A stretch of DNA of 64,000 nt from the NCBI GenBank assembly GCA_014898415.1, contig RCTD01000023.1, positions 682,001-746,000 of the forward strand, read 5' to 3'. Every line of letters starts with the position of its first letter. The stretch's first letter is position 1. The notes beneath the pieces are model-generated. The model worked only from the letters and a program-made list of their open reading frames with translations, ran no database searches and had not been told where the DNA came from. Positions 1-13,200 of the stretch are shown one piece after another. A program made the position numbers and the translations under genes. The stretch is from Stromatinia cepivora. Lineage: Eukaryota > Ascomycota > Leotiomycetes > Helotiales > Sclerotiniaceae.

Positions 1-222
1 TCCGCCGAAAGGGAAACCAAATGGACCAAATTCATAAAAGCCATGAGCCCCTCTGGGACCATGATTTCCATGATGTTCATGAGGCCCTTCTGACGAGCCC
101 CATATATTGAACTCTTGGGAAGGTTGGTCGACACCTACCCCGGAGTTTTGCGGTTGCATTGAGCGTACAAAATCCCAAAAGGGACCTGCTTGTTGATGGT
201 TGTGTTGATTGTTGAATTCCAT
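1..222 (-). CDS. N-terminal part of a Gly/His-rich protein, possibly Hsp20-like
   Basis: An open frame of 74 codons runs without a stop from the ATG at 222-220 to the left edge, so the gene continues outside. The protein starts MEFNNQHNHQQAGPFWDFVR and becomes rich in Gly, His, Pro and Phe, ending in alternating FG/PFG motifs. This resembles the disordered N-terminal arm of some fungal Hsp20/alpha-crystallin-like proteins, but the crystallin domain is not in the window, so that name is inference. The ATG is chosen because the frame is open and a compositionally coherent protein follows; a longer overlapping frame in another phase starting at 331 looks like a shadow. A run of ATG/CAT triplets (220-247) sits directly upstream in the presumed 5' UTR. 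No intron is visible. Confidence 0.6.
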   Translation of the reverse strand, partial: MEFNNQHNHQQAGPFWDFVRSMQPQNSGVGVDQPSQEFNIWGSSEGPHEHHGNHGPRGAHGFYEFGPFGFPFGG

Positions 223-679
223 GATGATGATGATGATAATGATGATGTAGAATAAAGAGATAGACAAAAAGAGGAGCAAGATCAGAGAATATATAGCTTT
301 CCCCGAGACCACCAAACCTTAAGGCAAGCAATGACCGCGTAAATTCAACGCTGAGACTAGCGAAGGCAAAAAAGAGTAACGAAACACAACCTACCTATCT
401 TTCAGCCAGCAAGACATTTACGCAACCCATACAGAAATACTAAGAATGCACCAGAACTCTCTGAAGAGCTGTGGTTGGTAATTGAGGTGACGCAGCCGCG
501 CGTCAGGCAAGCAGGCAGCATTGATGTGGCGTAAGCTTTCATAGTTCGCTCCATATGTGTAGCTTATCCATACAATCGCTTTTTAGTGTCAGTCAAGTAG
601 GTGAAGATGACTCAAAGCCAAGAGTTATTCGGACACTTTAAACTCCCGTCAGTTCATTTGATTAGATACTCACCATATC

Positions 680-710
680 TCGGGACCGATTCGGTGTTTT
701 TCGGTCCCGA
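680..710. repeat. Perfect inverted repeat, 10-bp arms
   Basis: TCGGGACCGA (680-689) is matched by its exact reverse complement TCGGTCCCGA (701-710) across an 11-base loop. It lies in the presumed upstream region of the gene at 1-222. It could be a dimeric regulator site (inverted CGG-type half-sites) or a chance hairpin; nothing else decides between these. Confidence 0.5.
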
Positions 711-776
711 AATGCGGCGGAGCAGACATCTGCATCTACAAAATTCGCCACCCATTCTTGACCAATGAAAGTGAAT

Positions 777-812
777 AGTCAACCGTAATTTTTCAGTCAA
801 CCGTAATTTTTC
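777..812. repeat. 18-bp tandem duplication
   Basis: The 18-mer AGTCAACCGTAATTTTTC is repeated twice head to tail, at 777-794 and 795-812, without mismatch. It is probably a recent slippage event; no function is apparent. Confidence 0.7.
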
Positions 813-1748
813 TATCAGCCTTAAAATTCAGGCAAATTTAATTTTGCAGGTCTCTTTCTCGGCTCGTTCCCTTCCCATCCACATAATCCTCACGATCCCA
901 AACATCAATTTCTTTACCCCCTTCATCGAACCCTCATAATTTCTCCCCATCTCAAACCACTCTAACAAATCAATTTCACAAATATGCAGCAGGACCACAA
1001 TAACCTTTCGGCCACCGCGCGGTTTTGCTTTAATCGGAATTTTCGAGTGATAAATCACCATGCTAATCCCCAAACACGATGCCTATTTCCCATCTCGTGC
1101 GTGCCGTATTTGGTTAATATCCCATGTTGAGAGATGTGCAACAAAAGTCTTGGATGCTGTTTCTAGGGACGTAGAGCCTGTTATCGGTAGGTGGCTGAGG
1201 GAACCATATGATCTTCGGTAAGGCGGATTAATATTGGTGATGGTGGAACGTTGGACGGTTGAATGTGGATTATACTAGTATATGTTGTTATTGTTGATGT
1301 TTTGGAATTTATTGTTGTGTATGTCTTTTTTGGAATTACGCTTAGGATGGTCAGTTTTCTCGATCAAGTGGGTAATCAAATGTCAGCTGGTAAATATTGT
1401 CGTTTGATGAATGAAATTACATACTAGGTATACTATCATTTTTGTTTTTTTACGAAGAATTTTTGGGATCTTGTTCTGGTTTTATCAAATTTATTGCATT
1501 TGAGTTACTTCATGACTTCCGATGTCCGCATCATTCGTTTCATTTGAGCTCAGTCGTTCCATTTTCAAATTACAGTTTCTATTTTTCTAAACTCTCCAAC
1601 GGCATTTGATAGTTCTTAAGAGAGCGGACTCCTTCCAGCAATCTTCATATCATCAGAACTGCGATTGCCCTTTGCTCTCTTTCTCTTTCTCCATCTCCTT
1701 CAATTCCACTGCATTGTTTCGTTACCTGCATGACTTCTCATTCCTGTA

Positions 1749-3562
1749 TCAAACACGACACAATGCCCCGTTTTCCCCGACCTTCCAATATATATCGCTA
1801 CCAACTGCCGCATTTGCCCAAAAGAAAAACCCCGGATCATACTTCTCCTTCACTTTTAGCAATGCCTCGTAATTTGATCCAAAATAGTCAGCCTTCCAAT
1901 GCACATTGTCCCATGTGGCTTCATTCATATACGCACCTCCCCCAGGTGTGATATCGCGCAGCCTATCCTGCCACGTATTGAGTTGTACCTGGTTTCTGCG
2001 GATGTCCTCGAGTTCAGCGTTCCCGGCCAACGGTTTTGCAAAGGCCACGGAGAATAGCGCATCACGCCAAGACGGCAGGAGGGCATTGGGAGTGTAGTTC
2101 TTGTGTGCAATGTTGGTCGCAGGCAAGAAAATAATTCCAGCACCATCGGTGATGTTGCGGAAAACATCAATGAGTGCTGGAAGGGCAGTGGCTTTATCTT
2201 GCACTGTCGAGCGTGGAACATTCCGACCGCCGACCATTATATTGCTAGTCCATGCTTCTTGCGGAACAAATGAATTGTAGTACTCGGCGAAGTTAGCGTG
2301 GACGTCGGCTCTGTAGCTGTTACCGAGTGAGAGATTGAGTTGACCAAGCTTGATGAAAAATGGCTCAAGAACAGCATGGATGCTATCCGTTGTTGTAACA
2401 TCTGGCAACGCAGTGAAATTCATCGAAAAGCTATCAGCTGTGATCGTCGAGACTGAAGCCAAACCATCAATAGTATCGAGCACAAGTAGATTTTGTAGCC
2501 ATGCCTTGATAGCAGCCCAATACGCCGTGCTATTATTGTTATTAAGGACAGTGAAGGCCGCACCCGCCACGGGACCATCAATATATACCCGAACCGTCAT
2601 TGAAAGCACTACAGCGAAATTTCCGGCGCCACCACCACTCAATGCCCAGTACAAATCGGCATAATGCGTTGGTGACACAGTCAGATGCTGCCCCGAGGCT
2701 GTTATTACCTCCCACTCCAATACCTGATCAGCTCCCATTCCATGTGCTGAGGCGAGAGGTCCATGACCACCCCCTTGAGTATACCCGCCTGTTATGCCGA
2801 CCGTAGAACACGAGCCACCAACAACACGATACCCATGCTCTTGCGCCACAGGATACAAATCAGAATATAGAACACCGGCTCCAATGCGAGCTGCAGGTCC
2901 AGTATAGAGCGGATCACTGTAATTGAAAAAGGTGATTTCATCAAGATTGTGCATCCACAAAGCTAATGAACCTGCACCAGCCGATCGTCCGAGGAAATCA
3001 TGCCCCGTATTCTTAATCGTAAGCCGTATATTATTCTCCTGTGCAAATTTGAGCCCGGCAATAACATCTTCAGCGTTACTGATATTAAGGGCGTATGAAG
3101 CGAGGTTACCTAAAACACAGCTATTGTTTGGTGCTAAAATCGGGTTGCAGGAATTATTCTGCCAATATGGTGCCATGATATTTACCGGGTCATTTTCGCT
3201 TTACCATTATCAATTTCATGCATCCATTTATTTCTGTCATGTTTCATTAATAAATAAACTTACAACGTTGATAAATTTGTCCATTCCTCTTGGATTTGAG
3301 CGCATTTCCCCGCGTCGATTTTTGGCCCATAGCATGGCTGACCTATTGGTATACCATGGATAAGTCTTCCGTCTACCGTTTTGTTTAATTGCTTCCAAAG
3401 TGTTTGGTTGGGCCAGGCGGCGTCATTGGGTAGGTAGCGACATATTGGTTTTGATTTTGATTTTGTTTTGTGCGGGAAATGAGGGGGCGGTTGATTGTAA
3501 AGATAGGTGGTTCCGAAATATAGTGTCGTGAAGATGATGATGAGAGTTGGTATTGCGGGCAT
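1749..3562 (-). CDS. Secreted FAD-linked oxidoreductase (VAO/PCMH, berberine-bridge-like)
   Basis: This two-exon gene (exon 1 3562-3264, exon 2 3198-1749) encodes about 582 residues, normal for the fungal family. Residues 1-21 are hydrophobic and look like a signal peptide. The next segment has the conserved Cys-rich pre-domain (ICRYLPND, then GRLIHGIPIG). The FAD-binding PCMH domain follows, with NTGHDF (His166, the usual 8-alpha-N-histidyl flavin site) and GGSCSTVG (Cys230, at the usual 6-S-cysteinyl site), so bicovalent FAD is plausible. GGYTQGGGH and WALSGGGAGNFAVV continue the fold. The C-terminus (YDPGFFFWANAAVGSD) is the BBE substrate domain. Several N-x-S/T sites fit secretion. Family members oxidise alcohols, sugars or secondary metabolites with O2; the substrate here cannot be told. 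The start is supported by the signal peptide and AAAAATGCC context. The gene looks intact and lies about 0.9 kb from the first transposon. Confidence 0.9.
3199..3263 (-). other. Intron of the FAD-linked oxidoreductase gene
   Basis: This 65-bp intron has a consensus GTAAGT donor (3263-3258) and an AG acceptor (3200-3199). Removing it joins exon 1 after the second base of a codon to exon 2 in frame, giving ...NLSTFENDPVNIMAPYW, which matches the family at this point. Without splicing the frame stops at once (TAA at 3262-3260). Confidence 0.88.
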
Positions 3563-4491
3563 TTTTATGAGGGAGATACGTGAATAAGCCGTATGATATG
3601 ATATGTATTTATAATTATCGATTGAGAGAAGTAGCGTGCTTTGGGGGTTATTTATGTGTTTATATATTATGTTGTGTTAAGGTTTCATTGATTTTTTGAT
3701 TAATTTACATCCGTTCTATGCTTTATGATGTCAATTATATGCATGCACATACGCGTTCGATACACAGCGGCAAAAAAATAGTCACACGATGTCTTCTCAA
3801 TGTAACTACGGAGTACAGGTAGGTTTTCAGCAGTAGCAGTATACGTATACGGAGTTACTCTTGTATGAGTTGAGTTGTGAGTCCCACTCGATGTAACTTG
3901 GTATTGATATTGATATCTCCAGGGTTGCAAACTTAATGTATAGGAAGGTTATGGAGAAATATAGGATCTTACACAGTAAGGTTACGTGCCCGGCGCTCTA
4001 CTTTTTGAAAGGTTTTATGTTGGGATTAATTTATGGAGTTCTGGGTAGATAGAGATGGAGATAGAATAGAATGGTTTATTTGAGATTTGAGATTTGAGAT
4101 TTGGTTTCTTTATATGGATGGAGTTCGGCTGGATGGGTTTGTGGCTGTTTGTTCTGTGATATTTATATGTATGTATATGTATATTTCTTTCCCATTGTAT
4201 TCTGTATTCTGTACTACTTTTCATTCTTTTTCTTATATTGTTTTCTTATCTTACTCTATAACCGACCTGTTCCGCAACTTGTAAATCATATCTTTCGATC
4301 CTCGTCTCCTATCTCCATTTCAATTTCTCATCGCCATTTCCATCTCCATTTCCATCTCTATTTCCATCTCCATTTCCATCTCCATTTCCATTTTTATAAT
4401 CCCTAAGGTTACCTTACCTCCTACACTTAAGTCTCCAATGATAGGAGTAGTATGAATCAGTATTATAATGGCTGATATTGAAGCATTTGAT
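3563..4491. other. Upstream region of the oxidoreductase and flank of the first transposon stack
   Basis: No gene is seen here. The segment next to 3562 should contain the promoter; an AT-rich block near 3600-3620 is a possible TATA region. Two TACGGAGT-type motifs form an imperfect inverted pair (3802-3816 and 3845-3858), recalling the ends of the short element at 21603-21735. A heptamer GAGATTT is repeated near 4080-4102, and a CTCCATTTC minisatellite follows. Transposon DNA begins at 4500. Confidence 0.55.
4311..4395. repeat. CATTTCCATCTC minisatellite
   Basis: About seven imperfect 12-bp units (CATTTCCATCTC with minor variants) are arrayed in tandem. On the minus strand they give a spurious Met-Glu repeat frame, which I do not treat as a gene. 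The array lies about 100 bp outside the transposon boundary. Confidence 0.85.
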
Positions 4492-4571
4492 ATCACAGCT
4501 AAGCTGCGCAACGAATACCCGCAGAACAGATAATAACTCTAACGGATTATCCGCCAGGTATAGGCTGCGCA

Positions 4572-6686
4572 AAAATTATCTGTACCCATAGGTAATCCGC
4601 GGATAATCCGCTCTGTAGATTATTTATTAGAGGTTCTATCTGCTCTACAGATTATTTATTAAAACTTCAAAATTACCCGCCCTATATAGATAATTTACAG
4701 ATTATCTACAGATAATCTATTTATTTATAAATAAATAGATAATTTATAAATATATAGATTATTTATAGATTATCTATAAATAATTTGTATATCCACAGAT
4801 TATTTATAAATTATCTGTAACTTTTTTATAATATTTTATAATTAATATAAAAATTAACATAAAATTATAATATTTATATAATATATTAATTATTTATATA
4901 TAATATTCATATTTATTTTGATAAGTTTTAATTATTCTTTATTCTTTTTTCTAATTATTTTTAAAATTTCTATATTGGTTTTATTATATTCTTTCATATG
5001 ATTAAATAAAGAATAATAATTGATATTCTTTATCTTTTATAATCTTTATACTATTACTAATTTAAAGGGGAAAAAAGGTTTTATAAATAAATGATATTTC
5101 TTTTAATTATAATATAATAATAGATTATAAGTATAATTCAGAATTATAATGATGAAATAATAATTGAAATGATAATTGAAATCGATAATAAAATAGTATT
5201 GATAATGATGAATTAGTTAGAGTTGAAGATCGTTTTCTTTTATTTCAATTTTCATTCTATTGGGTTTTATTAGATCGTTTCGATAAATTAGGCTTTATAT
5301 CAGGAAGATATTATAAATCTATATATTTTTTTATAGTTCTTTTATAATTTTCCTACTCCTTTTGAATCTTTTGATCAAAAAGTTTATTCGTTATAATAGT
5401 ATAATTGAGCTTTTCAATAATTAAGTTTTCTTTATTCATTTTATATTTTAAATAATATAAAAATAATATTAAACTAGAAATAGTATTGTGATTTAAATGT
5501 TTTTATTAGGAATTATATATATTTTTATTAAAATTGAATATTCTTTTAATAAAGATTCTAGTAAAAGGAATATAAAGAATATCTTTTGTTATTTGTATAA
5601 GATTAGGGAATAGATCTTTATTTCTTTTTCAATAAAATAAAGAGATTTTATAAGAAAATTCTAAAAAGATTTTATTAGTAAATAGAAATCGATTAATATA
5701 AAGATTAGTATAATTAATATATATCTATAAAGAGATAATAATCTACTTTCAAATCAATCTATCGATCTTTTATTTCTGTAAAGGATAAAGGATTGAAAAA
5801 TATAGTAAATCCATTATTATTATTAGGAATAATTATCATTGTTAAGGTAATTAATACTTTGTAGTTTTTATTAAAGAAATCAATAAAATATTATTTATAT
5901 TTTATTCTTTAATCAGTGATATTAAATCTGATCTAAGAATATTTTTTTTGAAATAAAGATAGTTTGAATATAGGGTTTAATATTATAACAAATATTAAAA
6001 TATTATTTTGTTTTTTGAAGGTTTATTTATAATATTTTGTTAATTTTTTGATTATAATTTGAATACTAGTTCAAAGTAACTAAATCTAATTATGATTTAA
6101 AATTTATAAATGTCGATTATATTCTTTAAATCTTTCAAAGAATTCTTTATAGATTCAAAATATATATATAATAATAGAATTCTTGATTCTATTAATATTA
6201 TCGATGAAATAATGAAATAATAAGATAATATCTATAATATATTTGTATTATACCTATTTATTATAATTCAAATTGAATATCATTATATTATAGATTATAA
6301 TAATATATCGATTATATATATATTGTAAATGTAATAATCAAATAAATATTAAATAAATAGAATTTTATTGAATTGTAATATTTTGAATTAAATGTAAAAA
6401 CTTCTTTTCAGATTCTGATTAAAAAAAATTAAATCTTTTGCGATAAATTGAATTTATATTAATTTTAATAATAGTCTGTTGTATTTGTTATATAATTAAT
6501 ATAAAAATTAGTATAAAATAAAATATATTGAATATTATGCTTAACAGTTGTAAAATCAGTTTTCTTATATTACTTTTTTCAATTATATTGAAGTTTATTA
6601 TTAATAAGATTAATACGAATTATGGAGAGTAAATCCTTTAAAATTAATTGAATAAAATATAATAAATAAAGGATTTGTATTATTTT
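4572..6686. other. Left arm of the inner hAT-like element, no readable gene
   Basis: About 2.1 kb of very AT-rich DNA. The first 250 bp contain GCGGATAATCCGC-like and AGATTATCTGTAGATAATC-like palindromic subterminal repeats, typical of hAT transposase-binding regions. Beyond that I see short open stretches broken by many stops and nothing I can assign to a family. Confidence 0.6.
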
Positions 6687-7264
6687 TGTCACGAATCGTG
6701 AACCACAGGAGGCTAACCACGTGATACCTCTTATCTCCCATATCAATTTATGAGCTGATCATCTGTACGCATACATTACAAATCATACAATTTAATATAA
6801 TGAAATAGTAACCCTAATAACATATACTGTGAAAGAGGTAGGTCGAGATACGTGCGTCCCGATAGTACGCTGCGAGGGGAAATGGGAATTGGAATTGATC
6901 AGATTATATTGTAAAGGCTTCAAGTAGTAAAACTAGTAGGTTTAGACAATGATTTGGGTTGTGTACAAATGGGGTACAAAAAGATTAGTGGAAAAACGAT
7001 TTATTTTTTTCAAGGAAAAGGAAACAGAACCCTTTCTTATATCTAACTACGAAGAGTCATGTGACCATATGACTACGAACTAGCAACGTGTTAGGCCTTG
7101 ATATCCCAACTTTCTCACAATACATATAACCCCACAGCCCACAAATGAGTATTTGTGTATATATATCTAATCGCTCCTTACAAACTATAGTTCTTCAATT
7201 ATAGATTCTAAGGAATATAATTAATCCTGTTTATTCAACTTTACTACAGCTCTTATATATTATA
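6687..7264 (+). repeat. 5' LTR of Gypsy A, split by a solo LTR
   Basis: The LTR runs 6687-6827, is interrupted by the element at 6828-7119, and resumes to 7264. The outer part is nearly unmutated (TGTCACGAATCGTGAACC), while the inner end reads CTCTTATATATTATA where the 3' LTR has CTCTTGTGCGTTACA. Confidence 0.88.
6828..7119 (+). mobile_element. Solo LTR (292 bp) inside the 5' LTR of Gypsy A
   Basis: The element starts TGTGAAAGAGGTAGG and ends CTTTCTCACA, with TG..CA termini. It is flanked by a 4-bp duplication ATAC (6824-6827 and 7120-7123). Deleting it restores a continuous LTR that aligns with the LTRs of the other Gypsy copies. A second copy is at 55187-55477. Both keep far more G+C than their surroundings, with copy-to-copy differences mostly G-to-A. 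It could also be a short non-autonomous element with imperfect inverted ends, but the TG..CA termini favour a solo LTR. Confidence 0.75.
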
Positions 7265-10200
7265 TTATCTATAATTCATTTACAAATGTTCAGCTATCTA
7301 ATAGCCTTCTAAATAATACCTCATTTTAATAATACCTTTTTAGATGAACTTTTATAAATGTTATACCTAAAGGAAAAAGATCTATTTTGATCTAATCAAT
7401 AAAGATATAAATATCTTTAGAAATATACCATCATTTTCACAATATAATGAACTCCTCCTCCTATACACTCCAAACCTTCAAAAGTATATTCTAAGGAACC
7501 CTTTCCTTCTCCTCAATTATTTCAACAATTCTTTGAAGAAAATATAAATACAGAATTGAATAATATTATTATTGGAAGAAAAAAAACTAATAAAAAAAAG
7601 ATTCCAATATATAAAATCGATACTTCTAGTAATTCAATTATTCCTTTCGAATCATCATTACAACTACAAGATCTCTATACAATAATTATGAATTTGAAAA
7701 AGGAGAATCAATAATTGAAAGTTATAATGATAACAAGCTCTACAATAATGCAACCTCCTTTTGAACCCCAAATAATGCTTATATAAGCATTCAGGTCAAC
7801 AACAATACCTAGAACTCCCTTTATTCCTTTAATCGAAATCCAAGGATCTTTATTCAAGCAAATCCGAAAATCCCGAAATTAAAAGAAGAAAACTTTGATC
7901 AAACAATTTAATTATCTGGAATCCTTTAATGAATCTCCTTCCCTTTCAGAAAGTGATAATTTATTTAATAATCAAGGGTTCTTTTATTCAAGAAACCAAT
8001 TTAACTAATCAAGATTGCATTCCTATATTAATTACAATTCACAGTAAAATACATATACACCAAAACCTACAAATCTTATCACTAAATTTAGTGATAATAT
8101 TGAACCTAAAGCTAATTTGTAGTAATTATTGATTATAGAACGATTCGAATTATATACTACATCATTTAAAAATGAAATACAATATTGTATATATATAATC
8201 GACCAAACCGAATCGAAAGTACAAATATATTATTATACTCTTTACATACAAGTACCCCGATTCACAATACTCGAATTGATCGAACAATTTGCAGCGATCT
8301 ATCGAAACCTAATCGAAATCAATAATACTCGTTTTCAATATAAAATATAAATTATATCTAATACAATTCGATATAACAATTTCTTAAAATGATATAGAAA
8401 ATTTAAATTATTTATTATTCAAATAGAGATTATCAATAATAAAATCCTATTCAGAAATCTCGAATAAAAGATTTCTGATTTTCTTTTACAAATAATAATA
8501 ATATTTATCAAGGATTACAAAATTATAAAAGAATTTACAAATATATTTATTAAAATAAATCAAAACGAAGTTTCATTATAAAAACAAAATTGATATTATA
8601 TTGATCGAAAAATCTTTATAGTTATTTGTAAATTAACGATTATTAGAAACCCTTTACAACCCTCTCGAAACTCTAATAACTTCAATTTTGGAACCTTTAT
8701 ATTCCTGAAACCATTTCCACCCCGAAATACCCCTTTTAAATATACCAATCCCGCCATATCCAATAATTATTCGAATTTCAAATATTCATTACCCTTTTCT
8801 TCTCCTAAAATAATATATATATCGACATTTCATATCGATAATCTCAATAAAATCAAAACAATACAAAAAGAAACAGAAAAATTCGAAAAATATCGGAATA
8901 TCGAAAAAGATTTCAATCTAAAAACTATAATTGAAATCATACAGAATACCCGCTTAAAAAAAGAAAAACATTTAAAACCAAATATTTAAATTCCATTTCC
9001 ATTCTAAATACTATACGGAATATAAGATTTCTTAATCTAACCAAACTTATAGAAAAAGAAGTATTCATCTTTCTCTACAATCTTTCGAAAAATGATTATA
9101 TTTATCAATCAAAAGCATTTATTGATTTTAAAGCAAATAAATTCGTTTTTATTAATATTACATTCTTTATTTGTTTATTTCCTATATTTAAATCAAGAAT
9201 TATATCGCTTAAAACTTTAATTAAAGTTAAAGAGTATAATGGTATATAAGGCCATATCATTACCTATTTTATATTCTTTAATTTAACAATCGATAGTTAT
9301 AAACAATCTTTTATCCTTTTTCTTATTACTGAATTAAAGAATTATAATATTATTTTAAATAAACTTTGATTATCAAAGATTCAAACAAAACTCGATTACT
9401 TCAATCGACATCTTGAATAACTTAAAAAAAGATTCTATACTATTTCCTATTCAAATAATCTCTTTATTATTCAATTATCCTTTTGTAAATGAAAAATCGA
9501 TTAATTAACTTAACAAAATACTAATCGACGAAATAACCAATTCGAAGAATATTGGAATCGAAAAAATTCACAATTAAACAGATCAATCGCAATTAATAAT
9601 ATATAATAAAAACCTTCAAATATAAATATAATTGTGACGAACCCAACGAGCATTTAAAGATCAACCTTAGAATTAAAAGCTACAGAGTTAAAGAGAGTGT
9701 GCTACAAAGCTATATATATGATCGGCTTGGAGCTTAATATTGTATTAGCTTAATCAGATGCGATCATATATATCTCATAATACTACCCCTTTTTTCTGAA
9801 GAATTCGCCTCGAATTTATTTTAAATGAATGACTTAAGTACAAAATGATTATTAATCTTCTTTTGATAAAAATTCCTGATGTACGGATTGTATCATAGTC
9901 AACGAATATGTATTCATTGTATTATATGCCTTCTTCAAGTGATCTTCAAAATATCGATTATTGATCATCTTTTTTAGATCTTTATTATCATTGTTTTCGG
10001 GTTCAGTAGTCAATATAATAGCCGGAATAGGTTTTTGTTGATCTCGGATTTCTTAATATGGGTTTAATGGATAGGTTTATATTCAATAAGAATTATTTTT
10101 ATATTATATATATTTATTTTGTTTGTACAAAAAAATTCTTTTAGAAGGGGAAAATTCGGATATTTGTATACAGAATAGAATCAAGGTATAATTGGGCTTG

Positions 10201-13200
10201 TTTGGTTGAGTATCAAAAAGGCTAAGAGTATTAATGACATTAAGGTTGTTAATATTCATTAGATTGTGGTTTCGAGAGTGGGATGGATTCTGTGATATAT
10301 ATAGGGCTCTAGATTTATTAAAGTAGAATGATATAAGGAATCCATTTGTTGTACAAGTAGCTAATTGTTATATAACCTAAACAAAATCGGGATAGGAATG
10401 GGGAAAAGAAAGTTGTTGAGAAAGATGATTTCTAAAAATAATATTGAATTTATTGTAAAAAATTGAAATTTTATTTGAATTAGGTTAATTCTGATTTTTG
10501 GTTTTGTAAAGGGTTCTTTTGAATTTTGTAATATAGATATGTAGAGAATTGGTTTTTTGTTTGAAAATGAATAGTTTGTTTTCGGCTTTTTGGATTTTAT
10601 TCGGATTGTTGTAAATATGTATGAGTTGATTTAGGATTGTTGTATGATTTAAGGGAACGTTTTGATTAAAAGAAGAAAACTGAAGTAGTATTATAGTTTG
10701 TATATGAGATTTGAGATTGAAATAAATATAATAAAATTGAACTGTAGAGTTGCTGATTGTAATATTGTTTATTTGTAGTTTCGTTTGAATCGAAGGAAGT
10801 TAGGTATCGAACTTTTGAGAGTTACTATTGAACTTTTTAGGATCAGGGAGAGAGGGTTTCGGATAAGAAGGAATATAAATGGTAGGAGTGTATTTGAGAA
10901 TTAGGGAGTGTAGGAATAAGATTTCATTTTGTTGATAAATTATTTTATTATAAAGTTTTGTAATTGTGAAGTTTATCGAATTGTAATTTATAATTTAGAA
11001 ATTAAAGGTAAAAAAAAGACAATACTTTTGAATAATATCAAGAAGATCTATATGCAAGCGAGAGAATATAAGTGTATATCTAGATAGGAGTAAATAAAAT
11101 GTGTATGAGTATATATAGATATTATTCTATTTCTTATCTGGAAGAGCTTTTAATAATATAACGAATCCAATGAGTGTTTAGAGATCAACCTTAGAATTAA
11201 AAGTTATAGAATTAAAGAGAGTGTGCTACAAAGCTATATATATGATCGGCTCGGAGCTTAGTACTGTACTAGCCCGATCGGACGCGATCACGTGTATCTC
11301 GTGACAATAATATAGACTTTTATTGAAAAAAAAGAAATCCCGATTCCTTTTAAATTCAATCCATCTCCTTCCTAATCAACTACATCATTATTACAAATCT
11401 ACAAATGCCTTCCCTGTATATCGCCTGAAATCCTTGATCTATATATATTCAAACCTAATAAATTCCAATTAGAATATAAAAGAAATAAACAAATTGAACT
11501 CTTTACCATTACTTTGAAAGAACTCAATAATATAATAGATTTCCAATAGAATAAATGATATACAAAAAAGAGAATACTAATTGCCTTAACTAAATTCAAA
11601 AACACAAAAGTTCGAAAGAAATTCGATCGAATATTAACTGAAATTGATTTAGAATCTAAAATACCATTTGAATATCAATAATATTATCGAATCTTTTCCA
11701 AATATAAATCAAACATCTTGCCTTTTAACCAATTTTATAATTATAAAATTATATTGGAAAATAAAAAAAAACAAATTTTGTATTACAATCTACTTTACAA
11801 AATATCCTTAAAACAATTGAAAATCATCAAAGAATATATTATAGATAATCTCAACAAAAATTTCATTAAATCTAATCAAGTTTTTTATATTATATTCATT
11901 CTATTCGTTAAGAAACCCAATAGTAGTTTGAAATTCTATATAGACTTCAAATTATTGAATTCTTTAATACATAAAAATTGATATCCCCTTCTTTTAATCG
12001 ATAAAACACTTTTTTGGTTTTTTGATATTAAAGTTTTTACTAAATTCGATATTCGTTAAGTTTTCTATTATATAAGAATAAATCCTGCTTCAAAAGAGTA
12101 TATTATTTTTCGAATTTGATACGGATTATACAAATACAAAATTATATTATTCGGATTAACGAATGATCCTACAATCTACTAATATTATATAAATAATATT
12201 CTATTCAATTACTTAAACATCTTTTGTATAATATATCTCAATAATATTCTAATCTATTTCGAAAATGAAGAAAAACATCAAACTTATATTAAACTAATTC
12301 TCGAACAATTAAAAACCGTTGGTCTACAAACAGATCTCAAAAAATGCAAATTCAATATTATATACATTAAATATTTGAACTTTATTATCTTTATTAAAGG
12401 AATAAAAATAAATCCTAAAAAGATTGAAATAATTGAGAATTAGATCTTTTCAATAATAATAAAAGAGATCCAATCATTCCTCGATTTTTACAATTTTTAT
12501 CGACGATTTATTAAGGATTATAATATAATAACGAAACCTTTTAACAAATTTATTAAAGCAAACATTAAATTCATATTCAACAAAGTATACCAAAATATAT
12601 TCAATATCTTAAAGAAAAAGCTTATCTCTGCTTCGCTCCTATAATACTATAATCATCGATTTCTTTATATACTCAAAACAAATATATCCAATAAAGTAAT
12701 TGCTAATATATTATCATAATAATATAATGAAGATTGATTTCCCATAATTTATTTCTCCAAAATTATGATTACTGCTGAACTGAACTACAAAATTTATAAT
12801 AAAGAAATACTATCAATTATTCGATTTTTCAACTATTGAAAAATGGAATTCGCTAATTTATTATATAAAATCAAGATTTATACTGATCATAAAGCCCTCG
12901 AATATTTCATAATTACCAAAATTCTCAATATCCAATAAACTTGTTGAACAGAAGTTCTAATTGATTATAACTTTATCATTATATATCGCTCTAGAAAAGA
13001 TAACTCTTTCATCAATGCCTTAACCCATCGAACCAACAAATTAAATTTTTAGAATCATATTAAAAAGAAGAATCACCTTCAATAATTTATTAAAAACAAT
13101 CAAATTGATACTGAAATCATAAAAAAAGCTTTACAAAAGTACCACCCAAATGAAACAGCGATTATTAGCATCGATTTGAATAAAATCGCTTTTCGATTCG

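Larger units (their letters stand above)
223..1748. other. Intergenic region between two minus-strand genes
   Basis: This 1.5-kb stretch has normal host composition, with no RIP signature and no recognisable coding frame. Its left part should hold the promoter of the gene at 1-222 and its right part the 3' flank of the oxidoreductase gene. It contains a perfect 10-bp-arm hairpin and an 18-bp tandem duplication, listed separately. An 81-residue open frame at 828-1073 (minus) has no recognisable domain and is not annotated. Confidence 0.6.

Noticed and set aside
77..331. 84-residue minus-strand frame with a His-rich stretch
   Set aside because: It overlaps, in another phase, the frame that starts at 222 and stays open to the edge with a coherent Gly/His/Phe-rich product; the His run comes from the ATG/CAT repeat in the presumed leader.
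1606..2806. Several plus-strand frames of 60-104 residues
   Set aside because: They are antisense shadows of the FAD-linked oxidoreductase exon.
4320..4511. Met-Glu repeat protein frame
   Set aside because: It is a translation of the CATTTCCATCTC minisatellite.
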